The notes: generated by a model from the letters alone, not told the origin. Shown: positions 34,655-44,174, counted from the stretch's first letter. The stretch: 64,000 nt of DNA from Bacillus massiliigorillae (GCF_000380245.2 NZ_HG428743.1:123059-187058), one strand, 5' to 3'. Program-made: numbers and translations.

Positions 34655-36634
34655 TTAAATTTTATACTTACTCACAGCAGTATTTAACTCCTGTGCTAAA
34701 TTTGCTAGGACTTGACTTGCAGAAGACATTTCTTCCATTGAAGCTGCCTGTTCTTCTGTAGCTGCCGATACTGTCTGCGTCTCTCCTGCGGTAGCTTGGC
34801 TATCCTTATTAATTTCTAGGATCTCTTTCTCGATTTTTCTACTACCACCCGAAATACGATCCGATAATTCCTGTATTTTTTCTGTCATTGTACTAATTTC
34901 AGAAATCATTTCATCAATTTCGCCAAAAATAACCTGTGCCTCTTGAACAACATTTGTTCCTACTGATACTTCTTTCTTTTCTTCTGACATTGATACTATA
35001 ACATTGGCAGTATCATTTTGAATTCTTTCAACTAGCTCAGAAATTTGTTTTGCTTCCCTATGTGATTGTTCTGCTAATCTTCGTACTTCCTCAGCAACAA
35101 CAGCGAATCCTTTACCATTATCGCCAGCACGTGCTGCTTCAATAGCTGCGTTTAATGCAAGTAAATTGGTTTGTTCTGCGATACTAGATATTGTATCCAC
35201 AATTTGACTGATTTCCTTAGAGCGTTCACCAAGACTTCCAACTAACTCCGATGAAGCTGTAACACTTTGCTCAATCGTCGACATCTGGGTAATGACTTTA
35301 CTTACAATCTCTTTACCCGATTTTGTTCGATTAGCTGTTTGTACCGACTTATCTACTATTACTGCTGCATTACCTGTTAAGTTTTCAATATCATGGGACA
35401 TTTGATTAACAACTTCAACAGCCTGTTCTACTAATTTCATTTGATTGTCCGCACCATAAGCCACCGAGGTTATCGATTCAGCTATTTGCTCAGCAGCCTG
35501 TGCAGATTGTTCTGCATTAGCAGTTAATTCCTCACTTGATGCGGCTAACTGTTCAGCTGATGTATTGACACTTCCAATTAATTGACGTAGTTTCTGTTTC
35601 ATTTCATGGAAAGATGTCGCTAAAACACCAAGCTCATCACGAGACGTGATTGTCTGAGGTTGGTCACTGAAATTCCCATCTGCCATTTCGCATGCCTGCT
35701 CCATCATTTCTTTCAATGGTTTAGTAATTTTCATCGTAATCCAAACAATAATTCCGCACAAAATTATGGCAACAATAACACATCCTATAGCAAGCATATA
35801 CGCCATCTTATCTACTTTGGCAAACAATTCTTCCTTATTAACACTTGAACATAAATACCATCCAGTATTTCCTATCGGTGCAGAACTAAGTAATTGTTCT
35901 TCTCCATCGATTTTAATCGTTTCTACTACATTTTGTTTCTTTTTCATGTTTTCATAAAAGTTTTTCAAACTGCCATCGTAAACATTCTGTACTAGTTTAT
36001 CCGGTTGAAATTTAGGATGACTAATCAATTCACCTTTATTACTTACAACAAAAACAAATCCTGTTTCTCCAATTTTTACTTTTTTTAATTTATTCAACAA
36101 ATGATTCAAATTTACATTTGATGTTACTACTCCGATTTTCTCGCCATTTTTGATAATCGGTGCACCTAAAATGGATAATAAATCTTTTGTTCCTGCTATA
36201 TCTCTATAAACATCTGAATAAACAGGTTCACCATCGGACGCAAATATTTGTTTGTACCAATCACGCTTACGATGGTCATAATCACTAGGTGGTACCCAAT
36301 TATCGCTGTCTACGTAGGTCTTATTTTCGTATGCAAAAGCTATTGTTGTAATCCCATTTTCTTTATCTAATGGATATTTAACCATTTCTCTCATTGCCTC
36401 TGGTGTAGGATTTTGTTTTGCTAATGACAATGCAAGACTTTTGACGCTAGCTTCATGTCTTACTAAATCTTTATTTATGGATTCGCTATTATACTTAGTC
36501 GTTAATTGATTGGACTGTAAAATTTGCTCGTTTAAAGCATTTTTAGAAGTATCATACGCATAAAAGCTTAAGATTGTAATAAAAATAATGACAGGTATTA
36601 ATAAACCAACAAGCATTTTCGTTTTCAAATTCAT
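34655..36634 (-). CDS. Methyl-accepting chemotaxis protein (dCache type)
   Basis: 659 residues: membrane helix 1 (about 8-27), a large extracellular dCache ligand domain (about 35-270, with VSNKGELISHPKFQPD and GEPVYSDVYRDIAGTKDLLS), helix 2 (about 280-302), HAMP (about 303-355) and the long cytoplasmic signalling hairpin. The tip contains EQTNLLALNAAIEAARAG, the CheA/CheW contact. It resembles B. subtilis McpA/TlpA. GGAG precedes the ATG. The ligand is unknown; no other chemotaxis gene is in the window. Confidence 0.95.
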   Translation of the reverse strand: MNLKTKMLVGLLIPVIIFITILSFYAYDTSKNALNEQILQSNQLTTKYNSESINKDLVRHEASVKSLALSLAKQNPTPEAMREMVKYPLDKENGITTIAFAYENKTYVDSDNWVPPSDYDHRKRDWYKQIFASDGEPVYSDVYRDIAGTKDLLSILGAPIIKNGEKIGVVTSNVNLNHLLNKLKKVKIGETGFVFVVSNKGELISHPKFQPDKLVQNVYDGSLKNFYENMKKKQNVVETIKIDGEEQLLSSAPIGNTGWYLCSSVNKEELFAKVDKMAYMLAIGCVIVAIILCGIIVWITMKITKPLKEMMEQACEMADGNFSDQPQTITSRDELGVLATSFHEMKQKLRQLIGSVNTSAEQLAASSEELTANAEQSAQAAEQIAESITSVAYGADNQMKLVEQAVEVVNQMSHDIENLTGNAAVIVDKSVQTANRTKSGKEIVSKVITQMSTIEQSVTASSELVGSLGERSKEISQIVDTISSIAEQTNLLALNAAIEAARAGDNGKGFAVVAEEVRRLAEQSHREAKQISELVERIQNDTANVIVSMSEEKKEVSVGTNVVQEAQVIFGEIDEMISEISTMTEKIQELSDRISGGSRKIEKEILEINKDSQATAGETQTVSAATEEQAASMEEMSSASQVLANLAQELNTAVSKYKI

Positions 36635-36929
36635 TGGAAGTTCTCCTTGTATACAAAGTAGTAAATATAGTCTGGCTCTGATGTCACTTTGAATCTTTTA
36701 TATTGGTTATTAATCAATTTTATAAACTTGTATTCTGCTATCCTTCTACTATCAGAACCTTTCACACCCAGATTTTTGTTATTTCTTCATTGCTATACTT
36801 ATATAATATTATTCGGAAAATTATAGTATTTATTTAATTAAATTATGAATTTTTGTTTTTTTAATAGCTTCACTGGCTTATAACAAGACTGATAACGTCT
36901 AAAATCCTTTGTATATTTTAAATTCTTGA

Positions 36930-37012
36930 CCCTTACGTATGTCCCAGTTAGCTACATAAAAAAAGCCGTCTAGTTGACAGCTCTGTTCTTTGCTAATGAA
37001 CCCAGATTAGGG
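36930..37012 (+). repeat. Dispersed bcr-like repeat, copy F
   Basis: CCCAGTTAGCTACATAAAAAAAGCCGTCTAGTTGACAGCTCTGTTCTTTGCTAATGAACCCAGATTAG in parts matches the left, hairpin and right words of copies A and C, but diverged. The rest of 36635-37228 shows no gene. Confidence 0.5.
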
Positions 37013-37228
37013 ATTTAATACATTTTTTGTTATCTTACTATTATAAAGTTGTGTTTATCTTGACAAATAGGCAGATTTATCGAAGTTGTTTTTTTAACAG
37101 ATAATCAAGTATGAGAATACTGATCCATTTTAAATGGTCCTATTTTTATTTTGAAACCATTTGTTTTTGTATTAAACGAACTTCAATCAAAATATATTAT
37201 ATATGAATACATTACAGAGGTGAATTGA

Positions 37229-37408
37229 ATGTTCCGAATACTTTATAGTCGATTTAAAACCTTGATTTGGCTTGTTCTCTCTCTGCTCTTTCTTAGTGGT
37301 ACTATCTATAACTTCAATAAAGATTCTATACTTGATTTTTATGTAAATGGTCTCTTCTTTCTTATTTCATTAACCGTATTCATTATTGTAATTTGTAAGA
37401 AAAAATAA
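37229..37408 (+). CDS. Small membrane protein (59 aa)
   Basis: A short frame with AGAGGTGA 5 bases before the ATG. It begins MFRILYSRFKTLIWLVLSLL and has two hydrophobic segments (about 11-27 and 39-55) and a basic end (ICKKK). A loop of about ten residues (NFNKDSILDF) separates the helices. Function unknown. Confidence 0.62.
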   Translation: MFRILYSRFKTLIWLVLSLLFLSGTIYNFNKDSILDFYVNGLFFLISLTVFIIVICKKK

Positions 37409-37507
37409 GGAATTTCTTCTCATTGCAGAGATAGAAACATACTAACTTTAACTCGCTCACTAACGCTCTTAAATACTTGTTTAACCATCCTATTATTAAC
37501 CCAAAAA

Positions 37508-37540
37508 TAAAACAGCACCCTCAACGGATACTGTTTTACT
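37508..37540 (-). terminator. Terminator of the CotD-like gene
   Basis: AAAACAG...CTGTTTT (37508-37538) with an inner GCACCCTCAACGGATA loop lies 20 bases after the coat gene stop; T-rich sequence follows on the minus strand. Confidence 0.55.
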
Positions 37541-37557
37541 ACTTAAACCAACATCAA

Positions 37558-37899
37558 TTATTTTTTATGTCCACAGCTACTAGAGCTCTCGTCATGACAA
37601 CGACATTTACAATGGCAATGTTTATGATCCTCACAGTGTTTATGAAAATCACAGCCTCTATGACCTTCCTCTACTGTCTCAAATACATCTCTTTCACAAA
37701 CAGGAAATTCATGTACATTCTTTATTACAGTACGATGAACATTAATAATTTCTTTTGGATGAATGTGCCTTCTTATTTTCTCTTTTGTTTTTGTTCTTAC
37801 CTCAGTTTCAGTGGGGCAAGTAACAACTTCTTCTCTTTCGCACTCTCTTTCTCTCTCTGACTCTTCTCTACATTTACGACAATTACGTCCCATATCCAT
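37558..37899 (-). CDS. CotD-family spore coat protein
   Basis: 113 residues. The core RRHIHPKEIINVHRTVIKNV, followed by HEFPVCERD, is the CotD signature (IHPxxxxNVxxxxxxNxHxFP). It is flanked by an acidic/arginine-rich head (ESERERECEREE) and a Cys/His-rich tail with KHCEDHKHCHCKCRCHDE, suitable for metal binding or disulfide cross-linking in the inner coat. AGGTGG precedes the ATG. It is likely made late in the mother cell, under SigK by analogy with cotD. The head and the cysteine content are unusual against B. subtilis CotD. Confidence 0.82.
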   Translation of the reverse strand: MDMGRNCRKCREESERERECEREEVVTCPTETEVRTKTKEKIRRHIHPKEIINVHRTVIKNVHEFPVCERDVFETVEEGHRGCDFHKHCEDHKHCHCKCRCHDESSSSCGHKK

Positions 37900-38300
37900 A
37901 CCACCTTTTATATTGTTATTTCACAATACATATTATGCAAAAGGTGGGGACGAGTTGTAGATGTTTCCCTAGGATTTAAAAATATAGGCTAAATTTATCC
38001 ACATTAGCTTATTTTCATTGTATTACCTAAAAATTATCTATCGCTTTCTTATGGTTTATCAATCTATTTTTTATCCCCTTTTTCACTTTTTTGAACTTAT
38101 AGACGACAATCTCGCTTACCTTCTCTTTCAACTCTGATACTTCCCCCACAGGCTCTTTTATCGTTAGTTGAAGAAGATAAGATGCTCTAATGCAACAAAT
38201 AAAATGAGTTCTCTATTTTCCCTTCACATTTCTCGTTTTTAAAACAAAAAATCCCAAGCTTATCTATATAGCTATAGATAAGCTTGGGACTTAAAAGCCA
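37900..38300. other. Gap with a partial repeat end and a terminator
   Basis: Apart from the partial bcr-like right end TTATCGTTAGTTGAAGAAG at 38158-38177 and the hairpin at 38246-38292, no coding or structural signal is visible. Confidence 0.4.
38246..38292 (-). terminator. Terminator of the VOC gene at 38301
   Basis: ATCCCAAGCTTATCTATA and TATAGATAAGCTTGGGA form a long stem. On the minus strand it is followed by TTTTTTGTTTT. Its arms resemble the hairpin at 33253. Confidence 0.8.
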
Positions 38301-38678
38301 TCATTTTTCCATTACAGCAAAGTAATTTTCTTCACTATCAGTAAAGTTAAACACTCTCCCCGAAGGCATGCTTACAATTTCTCCAACTTTGACATTTTTC
38401 TTTTTTAAACCGTTATGTAATTGCTCGAAATTATCTGAGAAGAACATTAAAGAAGGTGTACCAAGATTCATTTCTGGCGACATTTTAGAAATTAAATCTT
38501 TATCGTGAAGAATAATGCTTGTTTCAGCATCCGTTGATGGGGAAATCTCAATCCATCTCATTCCTTGACCGTTATTTTCATCAGCAACTACGCTAAATCC
38601 TAATGTTTCTGTCCAAAACTTTACTGCTTCATCTTGGTTATTTACATACAACATAATTTGGCCAACTTGATTAATCAT
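38301..38678 (-). CDS. VOC-family (glyoxalase/dioxygenase-like) protein
   Basis: 125 residues from the ATG at 38678 behind AAAGGAGTG. It has two VOC half-domains (GQIMLYVNNQDEAVKFWTE and GTPSLMFFSDNFEQLHNGLK) and a metal-ligand-like end (VFNFTDSEENYFAVMEK). The family includes glyoxalases, dioxygenases and resistance proteins. The sequence most resembles the small lactoylglutathione-lyase-like proteins of Bacillus. The reaction is unknown. Confidence 0.85.
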   Translation of the reverse strand: MINQVGQIMLYVNNQDEAVKFWTETLGFSVVADENNGQGMRWIEISPSTDAETSIILHDKDLISKMSPEMNLGTPSLMFFSDNFEQLHNGLKKKNVKVGEIVSMPSGRVFNFTDSEENYFAVMEK

Positions 38679-38842
38679 GTACTTCACTCCTTTAGCTATT
38701 GATTGGAAATTATAACATCTTAAACCCTTAATAAGCAAAAGATACCACTACTATTCATTTACATTTAAAATCCCAATAAAAAAAGTCCTTAAAGATCATT
38801 CCCTTAGGACTCCATAAAAACAAATCGATGAGTTAAATTACC

Positions 38843-40039
38843 TTACCTGTTTTTCGGGTAGTACGTAAACCCTGGATATTTCACAACTGGTGATTTCTCC
38901 TTGCGTAGAGCATTGAGCAATTCTGAACCAACGTTTAAGTTGCTTTGAACTATTTCTTTAGGAGTCAGTGCCATCCATTGATTCAGCGACACGCTTTCAA
39001 AACGGTCACTTTTGAACATTTCTAAGAACCATAATGTTTCTGTACCAGTATTTTGAATATAATGCCCTGTAGCAAAAGGTACGTATCCGACATCACCAGC
39101 TCTATAATCAAATGTACGTGCTGTACCACTTCCAGTAAATACGGTCATTCGCCCTTCTCCAGTAAGGTAATACTGCCACTCATCGTTATTAGGATGCCAA
39201 TGAAGTTCCCTCATTGCACCAGGCTCAATCTCAACAAGTGCTGCCGCGATTGTTTTTGAGATTGGAAAGTTAGTAGAATCTACAATTCGTACACTGCCAC
39301 CTGGCGTTTTGATTGGCGTTTGTTCCAAAAGCTCATGCTTGAAGTTTAAGGGAACTTCTCCATAGGGCGACTGGACTGCTTGACTTTCTAATGAACCAGG
39401 TACTTTCCCCTGATAAATATAGACCTGTTCAGAAGGAATGGAGTCAAATGCACTCTCTGATACTCCAAAATTGGCCGACAGTACATCTTTTGGAGTATGC
39501 GCAAACCAATCAGAAATAGACAAGGTGGAAAGATCAGAAAAGTTTCCGTCATCGAAGACAAGTAGAAATTCACAATGCTCCAACCCTTGAATCGAATGTG
39601 GGATACCTGGAGGGAAGTACCATAGATCGCCAGGGCCAACGTCAGCAATAAAATTTCGTCCTTCTTGGTCGACTGACGTTATACGTGCCCGTCCTAACAA
39701 CATATAAGACCATTCTGCTTGTTTATGCCAATGGAGTTCGCGAACCCCTCCGGCTGTTAAACTCATATTTACACCGGCAAGGGTGGTCGCTATGGGAAGT
39801 TCCCTTGCTGTGATTTCTCGAGACCATCCTCCATGATTTAAATTCATATACGTGTCTGAGAATGAAAATTTCAAGTTAGGCACTAAGCCTGCATCCGTTT
39901 TAGGGGGAACGAGCATATTCGGATTTTGAATATCTTGGATAATATTACGCGGGCCTGAGTCAATCGTTCCAGCTCCATCACTTCTGATGGGTTGTGGAAT
40001 GTTTCTCTCCACTTGATTATCAGTTCGTTTATCCATCAT
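38843..40039 (-). CDS. Oxalate decarboxylase (bicupin)
   Basis: 398 residues. Two cupin domains carry the Mn ligands: HWHKQAEW plus HSIQG in the first, HWHPNNDEWQYY plus GHYIQN in the second. The second-domain catalytic glutamate is in WFLEMFK. The enzyme converts oxalate to formate and CO2, taking up a proton and thus resisting acid. The active-site lid, SENST in B. subtilis OxdC, here reads SDLST, so the lid glutamate is an aspartate. GAGAGGAG precedes the ATG. It may be the spore-borne OxdD type; I do not assign oxdC or oxdD. Confidence 0.92.
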   Translation of the reverse strand: MMDKRTDNQVERNIPQPIRSDGAGTIDSGPRNIIQDIQNPNMLVPPKTDAGLVPNLKFSFSDTYMNLNHGGWSREITARELPIATTLAGVNMSLTAGGVRELHWHKQAEWSYMLLGRARITSVDQEGRNFIADVGPGDLWYFPPGIPHSIQGLEHCEFLLVFDDGNFSDLSTLSISDWFAHTPKDVLSANFGVSESAFDSIPSEQVYIYQGKVPGSLESQAVQSPYGEVPLNFKHELLEQTPIKTPGGSVRIVDSTNFPISKTIAAALVEIEPGAMRELHWHPNNDEWQYYLTGEGRMTVFTGSGTARTFDYRAGDVGYVPFATGHYIQNTGTETLWFLEMFKSDRFESVSLNQWMALTPKEIVQSNLNVGSELLNALRKEKSPVVKYPGFTYYPKNR

Positions 40040-40138
40040 GACGCTCCTCTCATAGGAATGTTAGGAAAAAAATTCTTTTTCACAGTATATGACTTGGGCT
40101 TCAAATAATTACTATGCCTAATATAAGAAAAACCGTCA

Positions 40139-40195
40139 CCGGTCTTTTTCGATTGATGCCTAGGCTCCTTGATTTACTCTCAATCGAAAAAGAGC
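40139..40195. repeat. Hairpin repeat of a second family, copy 2
   Basis: TCTTTTTCGATTGA (40143-40156) and TCAATCGAAAAAGA (40180-40193) form a perfect 14-bp stem. Its loop GGCTCCTTGATTTA shares words with the hairpin at 30478. The rest of 40040-40345 shows no real gene. Confidence 0.6.
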
Positions 40196-40345
40196 TATGC
40201 GGCAGAAATAAGACGGGCATAGCAGATGTAAGGTTAGACACCCCACAAAACGATATACATTCTTACTTAATAAGGAAAAGCTATCTAAATGATAGCCATC
40301 TCTTACCTTCTGATTTATTTTATTACTGTCAAAGGATAGAACAAT

Positions 40346-41272
40346 TTAAATGGAAAGTATCCAATCAGAAATGTCTTTCACAACTTGTTTATCTAAATGC
40401 TGAGCAACTTCGTATTCTTTTTTTGCTTTTCGTATTTCTCCAAAAACAGAAGGCATAAATAAATGATTTAAGTTCGGATATAATTTGAAAGATATATTCG
40501 GCTTATCTCCTAAAATTTCTTTGTATCCATTGAAATCTTTTTCCACCGATACTTGGAAGTCTTTATCTCCTTGTAATATGAACACGGGCTTGTCTAGCAC
40601 CTTTAAATAATCAATCGATGGATGTTGACCCATTTCTTTTAAGTAATACGCTCTACAGCTTTTTCCCAAAACCGGAATCGTTTTTGCTTCTTCATCACTT
40701 ATATTGTAGATATTGTCAAACTTAGATGATAATGCTTCGATTTGTTTCCTAGCAATGATTTTCAAAAACTTATTGAGCGAATTTAAAACAGCATTGTTTT
40801 GGTCCATGATAATTTCTTCAAACTTACGAGGAGACCCGCCCATAATTACTATTCCTGCAAAATCTCCGCCTTCTGCATCAATTCGAGGAGCTAACATTCC
40901 TCCTAAACTATGACCTACAATAAAAATCTTATTTGAATCAATACGTGGGTCTTTTTGCAAGAAGTCCTTTGCGAGAATGGCATCTTCAATGGTTTCTTCT
41001 TTTACTGATAATCCAGTATCGTTTATCATTTCCTTCCCATACACAAATGTTCTCTTATCATAACGTAGCACAGCAATTCCTATTTCCGCCAAACCTTCAG
41101 CAAGGTCTTTAAAAGGGGTATTATTGCCGATTTTTTCGTCCATATCAGATGGACCTGATCCGTGGACTAATACAACTGCAGGAAGCAATTCATTATTTAT
41201 ATCAGGGATAGTTAATATTCCATTAAGTGGGTACTTTGTTTCAGTGCCTATAACAATTGTTTTATCGGTCAT
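40346..41272 (-). CDS. Alpha/beta hydrolase (dienelactone hydrolase/esterase-like)
   Basis: 308 residues from the ATG at 41272 behind GGAGGT. The fold shows the oxyanion VLVHGSGPSD, the nucleophile elbow VGHSLGGML (Ser), an aspartate region FILQGDKDFQVSV and a late histidine (LNHLFMP). No signal peptide is present. Similar proteins are annotated as dienelactone hydrolase-related or acyl-CoA thioesterase/peptidase-like. The substrate is unknown. Confidence 0.85.
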   Translation of the reverse strand: MTDKTIVIGTETKYPLNGILTIPDINNELLPAVVLVHGSGPSDMDEKIGNNTPFKDLAEGLAEIGIAVLRYDKRTFVYGKEMINDTGLSVKEETIEDAILAKDFLQKDPRIDSNKIFIVGHSLGGMLAPRIDAEGGDFAGIVIMGGSPRKFEEIIMDQNNAVLNSLNKFLKIIARKQIEALSSKFDNIYNISDEEAKTIPVLGKSCRAYYLKEMGQHPSIDYLKVLDKPVFILQGDKDFQVSVEKDFNGYKEILGDKPNISFKLYPNLNHLFMPSVFGEIRKAKKEYEVAQHLDKQVVKDISDWILSI

Positions 41273-41418
41273 TTGTATAACCTCCATTTAATACTACACA
41301 GCATAATCATTATTTTCCCTGTTTGATTAAGCTCAAACAATGCCATCATTCATTACCTATAGCTACCTAATTAGAAACGACTCCCTATTAGTTGAAATAA
41401 TTCTTACTCTATTATAAT

Positions 41419-41535
41419 TCACCAACAAACCAGTCTTTCCGTTAGTTCAATGCTATCATCCACTAATGATGCATACCTTCTCTTTATTCCTCTTAGTTTC
41501 CTTTTAGAACCATTATCGAATCTCCAATGATGCAT
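41419..41535 (-). CDS. Candidate very small basic protein (38 aa)
   Basis: A perfect AAGGAGG lies 7 bases before the ATG. The frame MHHWRFDNGSKRKLRGIKRR is followed by a short acidic/helical end (YASLVDDSIELTERLVCW) to TGA. The charge pattern is protein-like, but no family is recognised. It may be the surviving front of a longer gene. Confidence 0.4.
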   Translation of the reverse strand: MHHWRFDNGSKRKLRGIKRRYASLVDDSIELTERLVCW

Positions 41536-41631
41536 TACTAAACCTCCTTCATGAAATTATATTGATTCATCTCATAAAAGCACTTATCCCATTTGGTATA
41601 ATTTAGTAAAACATTTCAGAAGCTACATTCA

Positions 41632-41835
41632 GTGAATCAAAATCAATTTCGTGGCTTAATGATTGTTTTAATTATTTTAATCCTCACTATTTCATTCTCT
41701 TTAAATACTCTCGCTACCGCCATCAGAGAATCAAGCATCTCTAACTCTAATGGGGGTATAAATAACGAACTGTATAGATTCAACGACAATTTCGAGAAAT
41801 ATCTAGAAATATTGCAAAATAAACAGACTGATTAA
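41632..41835 (+). CDS. Small membrane protein (67 aa)
   Basis: One hydrophobic helix (about 8-30), then a polar tail with NNELYRFNDNFEKYLEILQN, probably a short coiled segment. The start is a GTG with a weak ribosome site (AGAAG). The layout (one helix plus a polar coil) recalls small anchor proteins. Function unknown. Confidence 0.5.
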   Translation: MNQNQFRGLMIVLIILILTISFSLNTLATAIRESSISNSNGGINNELYRFNDNFEKYLEILQNKQTD

Positions 41836-41885
41836 TTCCAAACAAAGAGACCATTCAAATACAGATGAAATAATCTCCACACCAA

Positions 41886-41930
41886 AAAAGAGGTATAGAA
41901 ACACGAGTCGCTTTTCTATACCTCTTTTGT
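41886..41930. terminator. Terminator between the 67-aa gene and the nitroreductase gene
   Basis: AAAAGAGGTATAGAAA pairs with TTTCTATACCTCTTTT. It is symmetrical, so it can end transcription from both sides. Confidence 0.85.
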
Positions 41931-41967
41931 CTTTTCTTATGCTTTTTAAAAAAGCAGAGGGAAGTAA

Positions 41968-42591
41968 TTAAAAAGATTCATTTTTAACAAATTCACTAAT
42001 TGGTTTTCTATATCCTCTTTGTCTAATTTTACTATTATCAGATTTTCCTATCGCAATCAAAAGAACAGGAATCAAATGATTCAGTGCATTTAATTCTTTA
42101 TGTACAGCATTTTCATCAAAACCTACCATTGGACAAGTATCCCAACCATAATATTTAGCAGCATACATGAAATTCATTGCATGAATAGAAGCGTTTCTTA
42201 TTGCTTCATCCTCTTGAAATCTTTCACCCTTACCCTCGTACAAAGTATTTGTTTGTTCGATCATTTCTTTATACTCGCACTCGTCAATCATCTTTAACAT
42301 TTTCATGCCACTGTATATGTTTTCTACATTTTTATATGCATGCTTATCACCAAAAACAACAATCACTGCTGACGCTGTTTTAATTTTATATTGGCCAAAA
42401 GCGTGTTCTCTAATTTTTTCTTTTCTTTCTTCATCTCTAATTACAAGATAGTTCGTATGCTGAAGATTAAAACATGACGGTGAAAGCTTTGTTAATTCAA
42501 ATATTTTATTTAAATCTTCATCCGGAATTTGTACACCCTCGATAAACTTAACAGCTGAACGTCTTTCTCTTGCTAATTCTTCAAAATTCAT
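41968..42591 (-). CDS. Nitroreductase-family flavoprotein
   Basis: 207 residues from the ATG at 42591 (an in-frame ATG at 42606 is also possible; neither ribosome site is strong). It has the NfsB-type start (FEELARERRSAVKFIEGVQI), the FMN-binding TKLSPSCFNLQHTNYLVI segment and the C-terminal GWDTCPMVGFDENAV and RQRGYRKPISEFV. This family reduces nitro groups or quinones with NAD(P)H. It is monocistronic. Confidence 0.88.
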   Translation of the reverse strand: MNFEELARERRSAVKFIEGVQIPDEDLNKIFELTKLSPSCFNLQHTNYLVIRDEERKEKIREHAFGQYKIKTASAVIVVFGDKHAYKNVENIYSGMKMLKMIDECEYKEMIEQTNTLYEGKGERFQEDEAIRNASIHAMNFMYAAKYYGWDTCPMVGFDENAVHKELNALNHLIPVLLIAIGKSDNSKIRQRGYRKPISEFVKNESF

Positions 42592-42836
42592 ATAGATTCC
42601 ATCCATCTTTCATATTATAACGACGAAGTTCTTTTCAGGAATTTTCGGAAATCTATATTCTAGTATATATTATTTTGCTATTTTCAAATAGAAAAATCAG
42701 AAAATGTTTACAAAGTTCAATACGAGTCCATAGAATGATAAAAAGTGAGCATGCACAAAGACAGCAACAATTGTAGCGAATAAATTCTCACCTAATGAAT
42801 ATGGTATACTAAGCTAAAAAAGGGGATATTTACAAA

Positions 42837-43031
42837 ATGAATTTAGGAGATATAGCTTTCCAAGTATTTTCTTTAATTTTCTTACTCATGCTTATTTTTA
42901 CTATTTATTTTGCTATTAAATCTTTGTTTACGTACAAAAGTCACTCTAGCAATTCCAAGTCAATAGAAGAAAAGCTTGATACGATTATTGAATTACTAGA
43001 AAAAGATAAGAAAAATGAGAGTGAAAAGTGA
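42837..43031 (+). CDS. DUF4083-like small membrane protein
   Basis: 64 residues: MNLGDIAFQVFSLIFLLMLI begins one membrane helix (about 8-30), and a coiled tail ends in EEKLDTIIELLEKDKK. This helix-plus-KLDxIIELL pattern is what I recall of DUF4083. AAAGGGG lies 10 bases before the ATG. Function unknown. Confidence 0.65.
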   Translation: MNLGDIAFQVFSLIFLLMLIFTIYFAIKSLFTYKSHSSNSKSIEEKLDTIIELLEKDKKNESEK

Positions 43032-43357
43032 TGATCATTTTTCTTCTACTCTATATAATCGTTCTATAATCAAATCGTCTCTCAATATCCTCACCTCAAA
43101 TGGCAATTGTCTAATAACAATAATTCCTTAGACATACACATAAACCCTTCGTAACCTAAACCAAACCGTTCGTACTATAAATAAACATCTAATAGACCTA
43201 TCAAAAAATGAAACTTACAAAAAGGAATCATTACTAAATATTCATTCTATTTTTATATATTACATTTATGTTACAAATAAGATACAATTATTACAGAATA
43301 CGAGATATTCAATAAAAAATACATATTAAGAATGTAATCATTGTAGGAGGGATTATT
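43032..43357 (+). other. AT-rich gap before the SH3 gene
   Basis: No coding frame of note. A promoter for the next gene probably lies near 43270-43310 (TTACAAATAAGATACAATT), but I cannot fix it. Confidence 0.35.
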
Positions 43358-44080
43358 TTGAAAACAAAACTTCTTAAGTTCTCGCTTTCTTTCATTCTAT
43401 TGCTTTCAGTACTTTTCACGACAAGTATAGCGAGCGAAGCAAGTGCTGCAACTGTCAAAAATGGTGTAGTTGATATTAGGTCAGGAAGCCTTCAAGTCCG
43501 TGACGGTGCGAGCAGCAAGGCAAAAGTAGTAGGATCACTGAAACGAAGCGACAATGTAAAAGTCTATTCAACGCAAAATGGCTGGCACGAAATCAGATAC
43601 AACAATAAGAAAGCCTTTGTATCAGCCGACTATGTAAGGTTCTACCATACTACTTCCCTTTATAGCGTGAAGCTAATCCATGACAAAGTTTGGGGCGTGG
43701 AACAAAGCACCATTTATAAAGACTTAACCAAACAACAATTCTATAAAGCTATGTCTCCTGCTTTCACAACAGACTATATTAACCAGTATTTCAAAGTGGA
43801 AATGATGTCCTTCCGCAAAGATTCAAAGGGAAATCCATTATATAGAGTCAAGGGAACTGATTATCGCACATTTATCCTAACGCCATTTGACTGGTATTTA
43901 AAAAATCAGGATAAAAAGCCAACGCATGTTTTCTATACAAAAAATAATGTCCAATATATCGAAATAACCCAATACTTCAAGAGGGACGGACTGCAACAAC
44001 CTCTATGGTACACGATATACTTGAAAAAAGAGCCAAACTCTACATGGAAGGTATACAGCAACTATAAAAAATGGGAGTAA
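43358..44080 (+). CDS. Secreted SH3-domain protein
   Basis: 240 residues. A signal peptide (MKTKLLKFSLSFILLLSVLF, cleavage likely after ASA near residue 30) is followed by a bacterial SH3b domain (about 36-92, SLQVRDGASSKAKVVGSLKR and GWHEIRYNNKKAFVSADYV) and a C-terminal domain of about 145 residues that I do not recognise (LTKQQFYKAMSPAFTTDYIN, then YRTFILTPFDWYLK). SH3b domains usually bind peptidoglycan. The TTG start follows GGAGGGATT. It is monocistronic with its own terminator. Confidence 0.85.
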   Translation: MKTKLLKFSLSFILLLSVLFTTSIASEASAATVKNGVVDIRSGSLQVRDGASSKAKVVGSLKRSDNVKVYSTQNGWHEIRYNNKKAFVSADYVRFYHTTSLYSVKLIHDKVWGVEQSTIYKDLTKQQFYKAMSPAFTTDYINQYFKVEMMSFRKDSKGNPLYRVKGTDYRTFILTPFDWYLKNQDKKPTHVFYTKNNVQYIEITQYFKRDGLQQPLWYTIYLKKEPNSTWKVYSNYKKWE

Positions 44081-44174
44081 ACTTGTGATCTTAAATAAAA
44101 ATAAGCCTTAGAATAAAGTAAATCGTTTTCTTTCGGGGTAACCACGGGTATAAAACACATATAACAACAACTAT

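Noticed and set aside
40114..40458. 114-aa plus-strand frame
   Set aside because: Overlaps the hydrolase 3' end on the other strand and the hairpin repeat; no family likeness or ribosome site.
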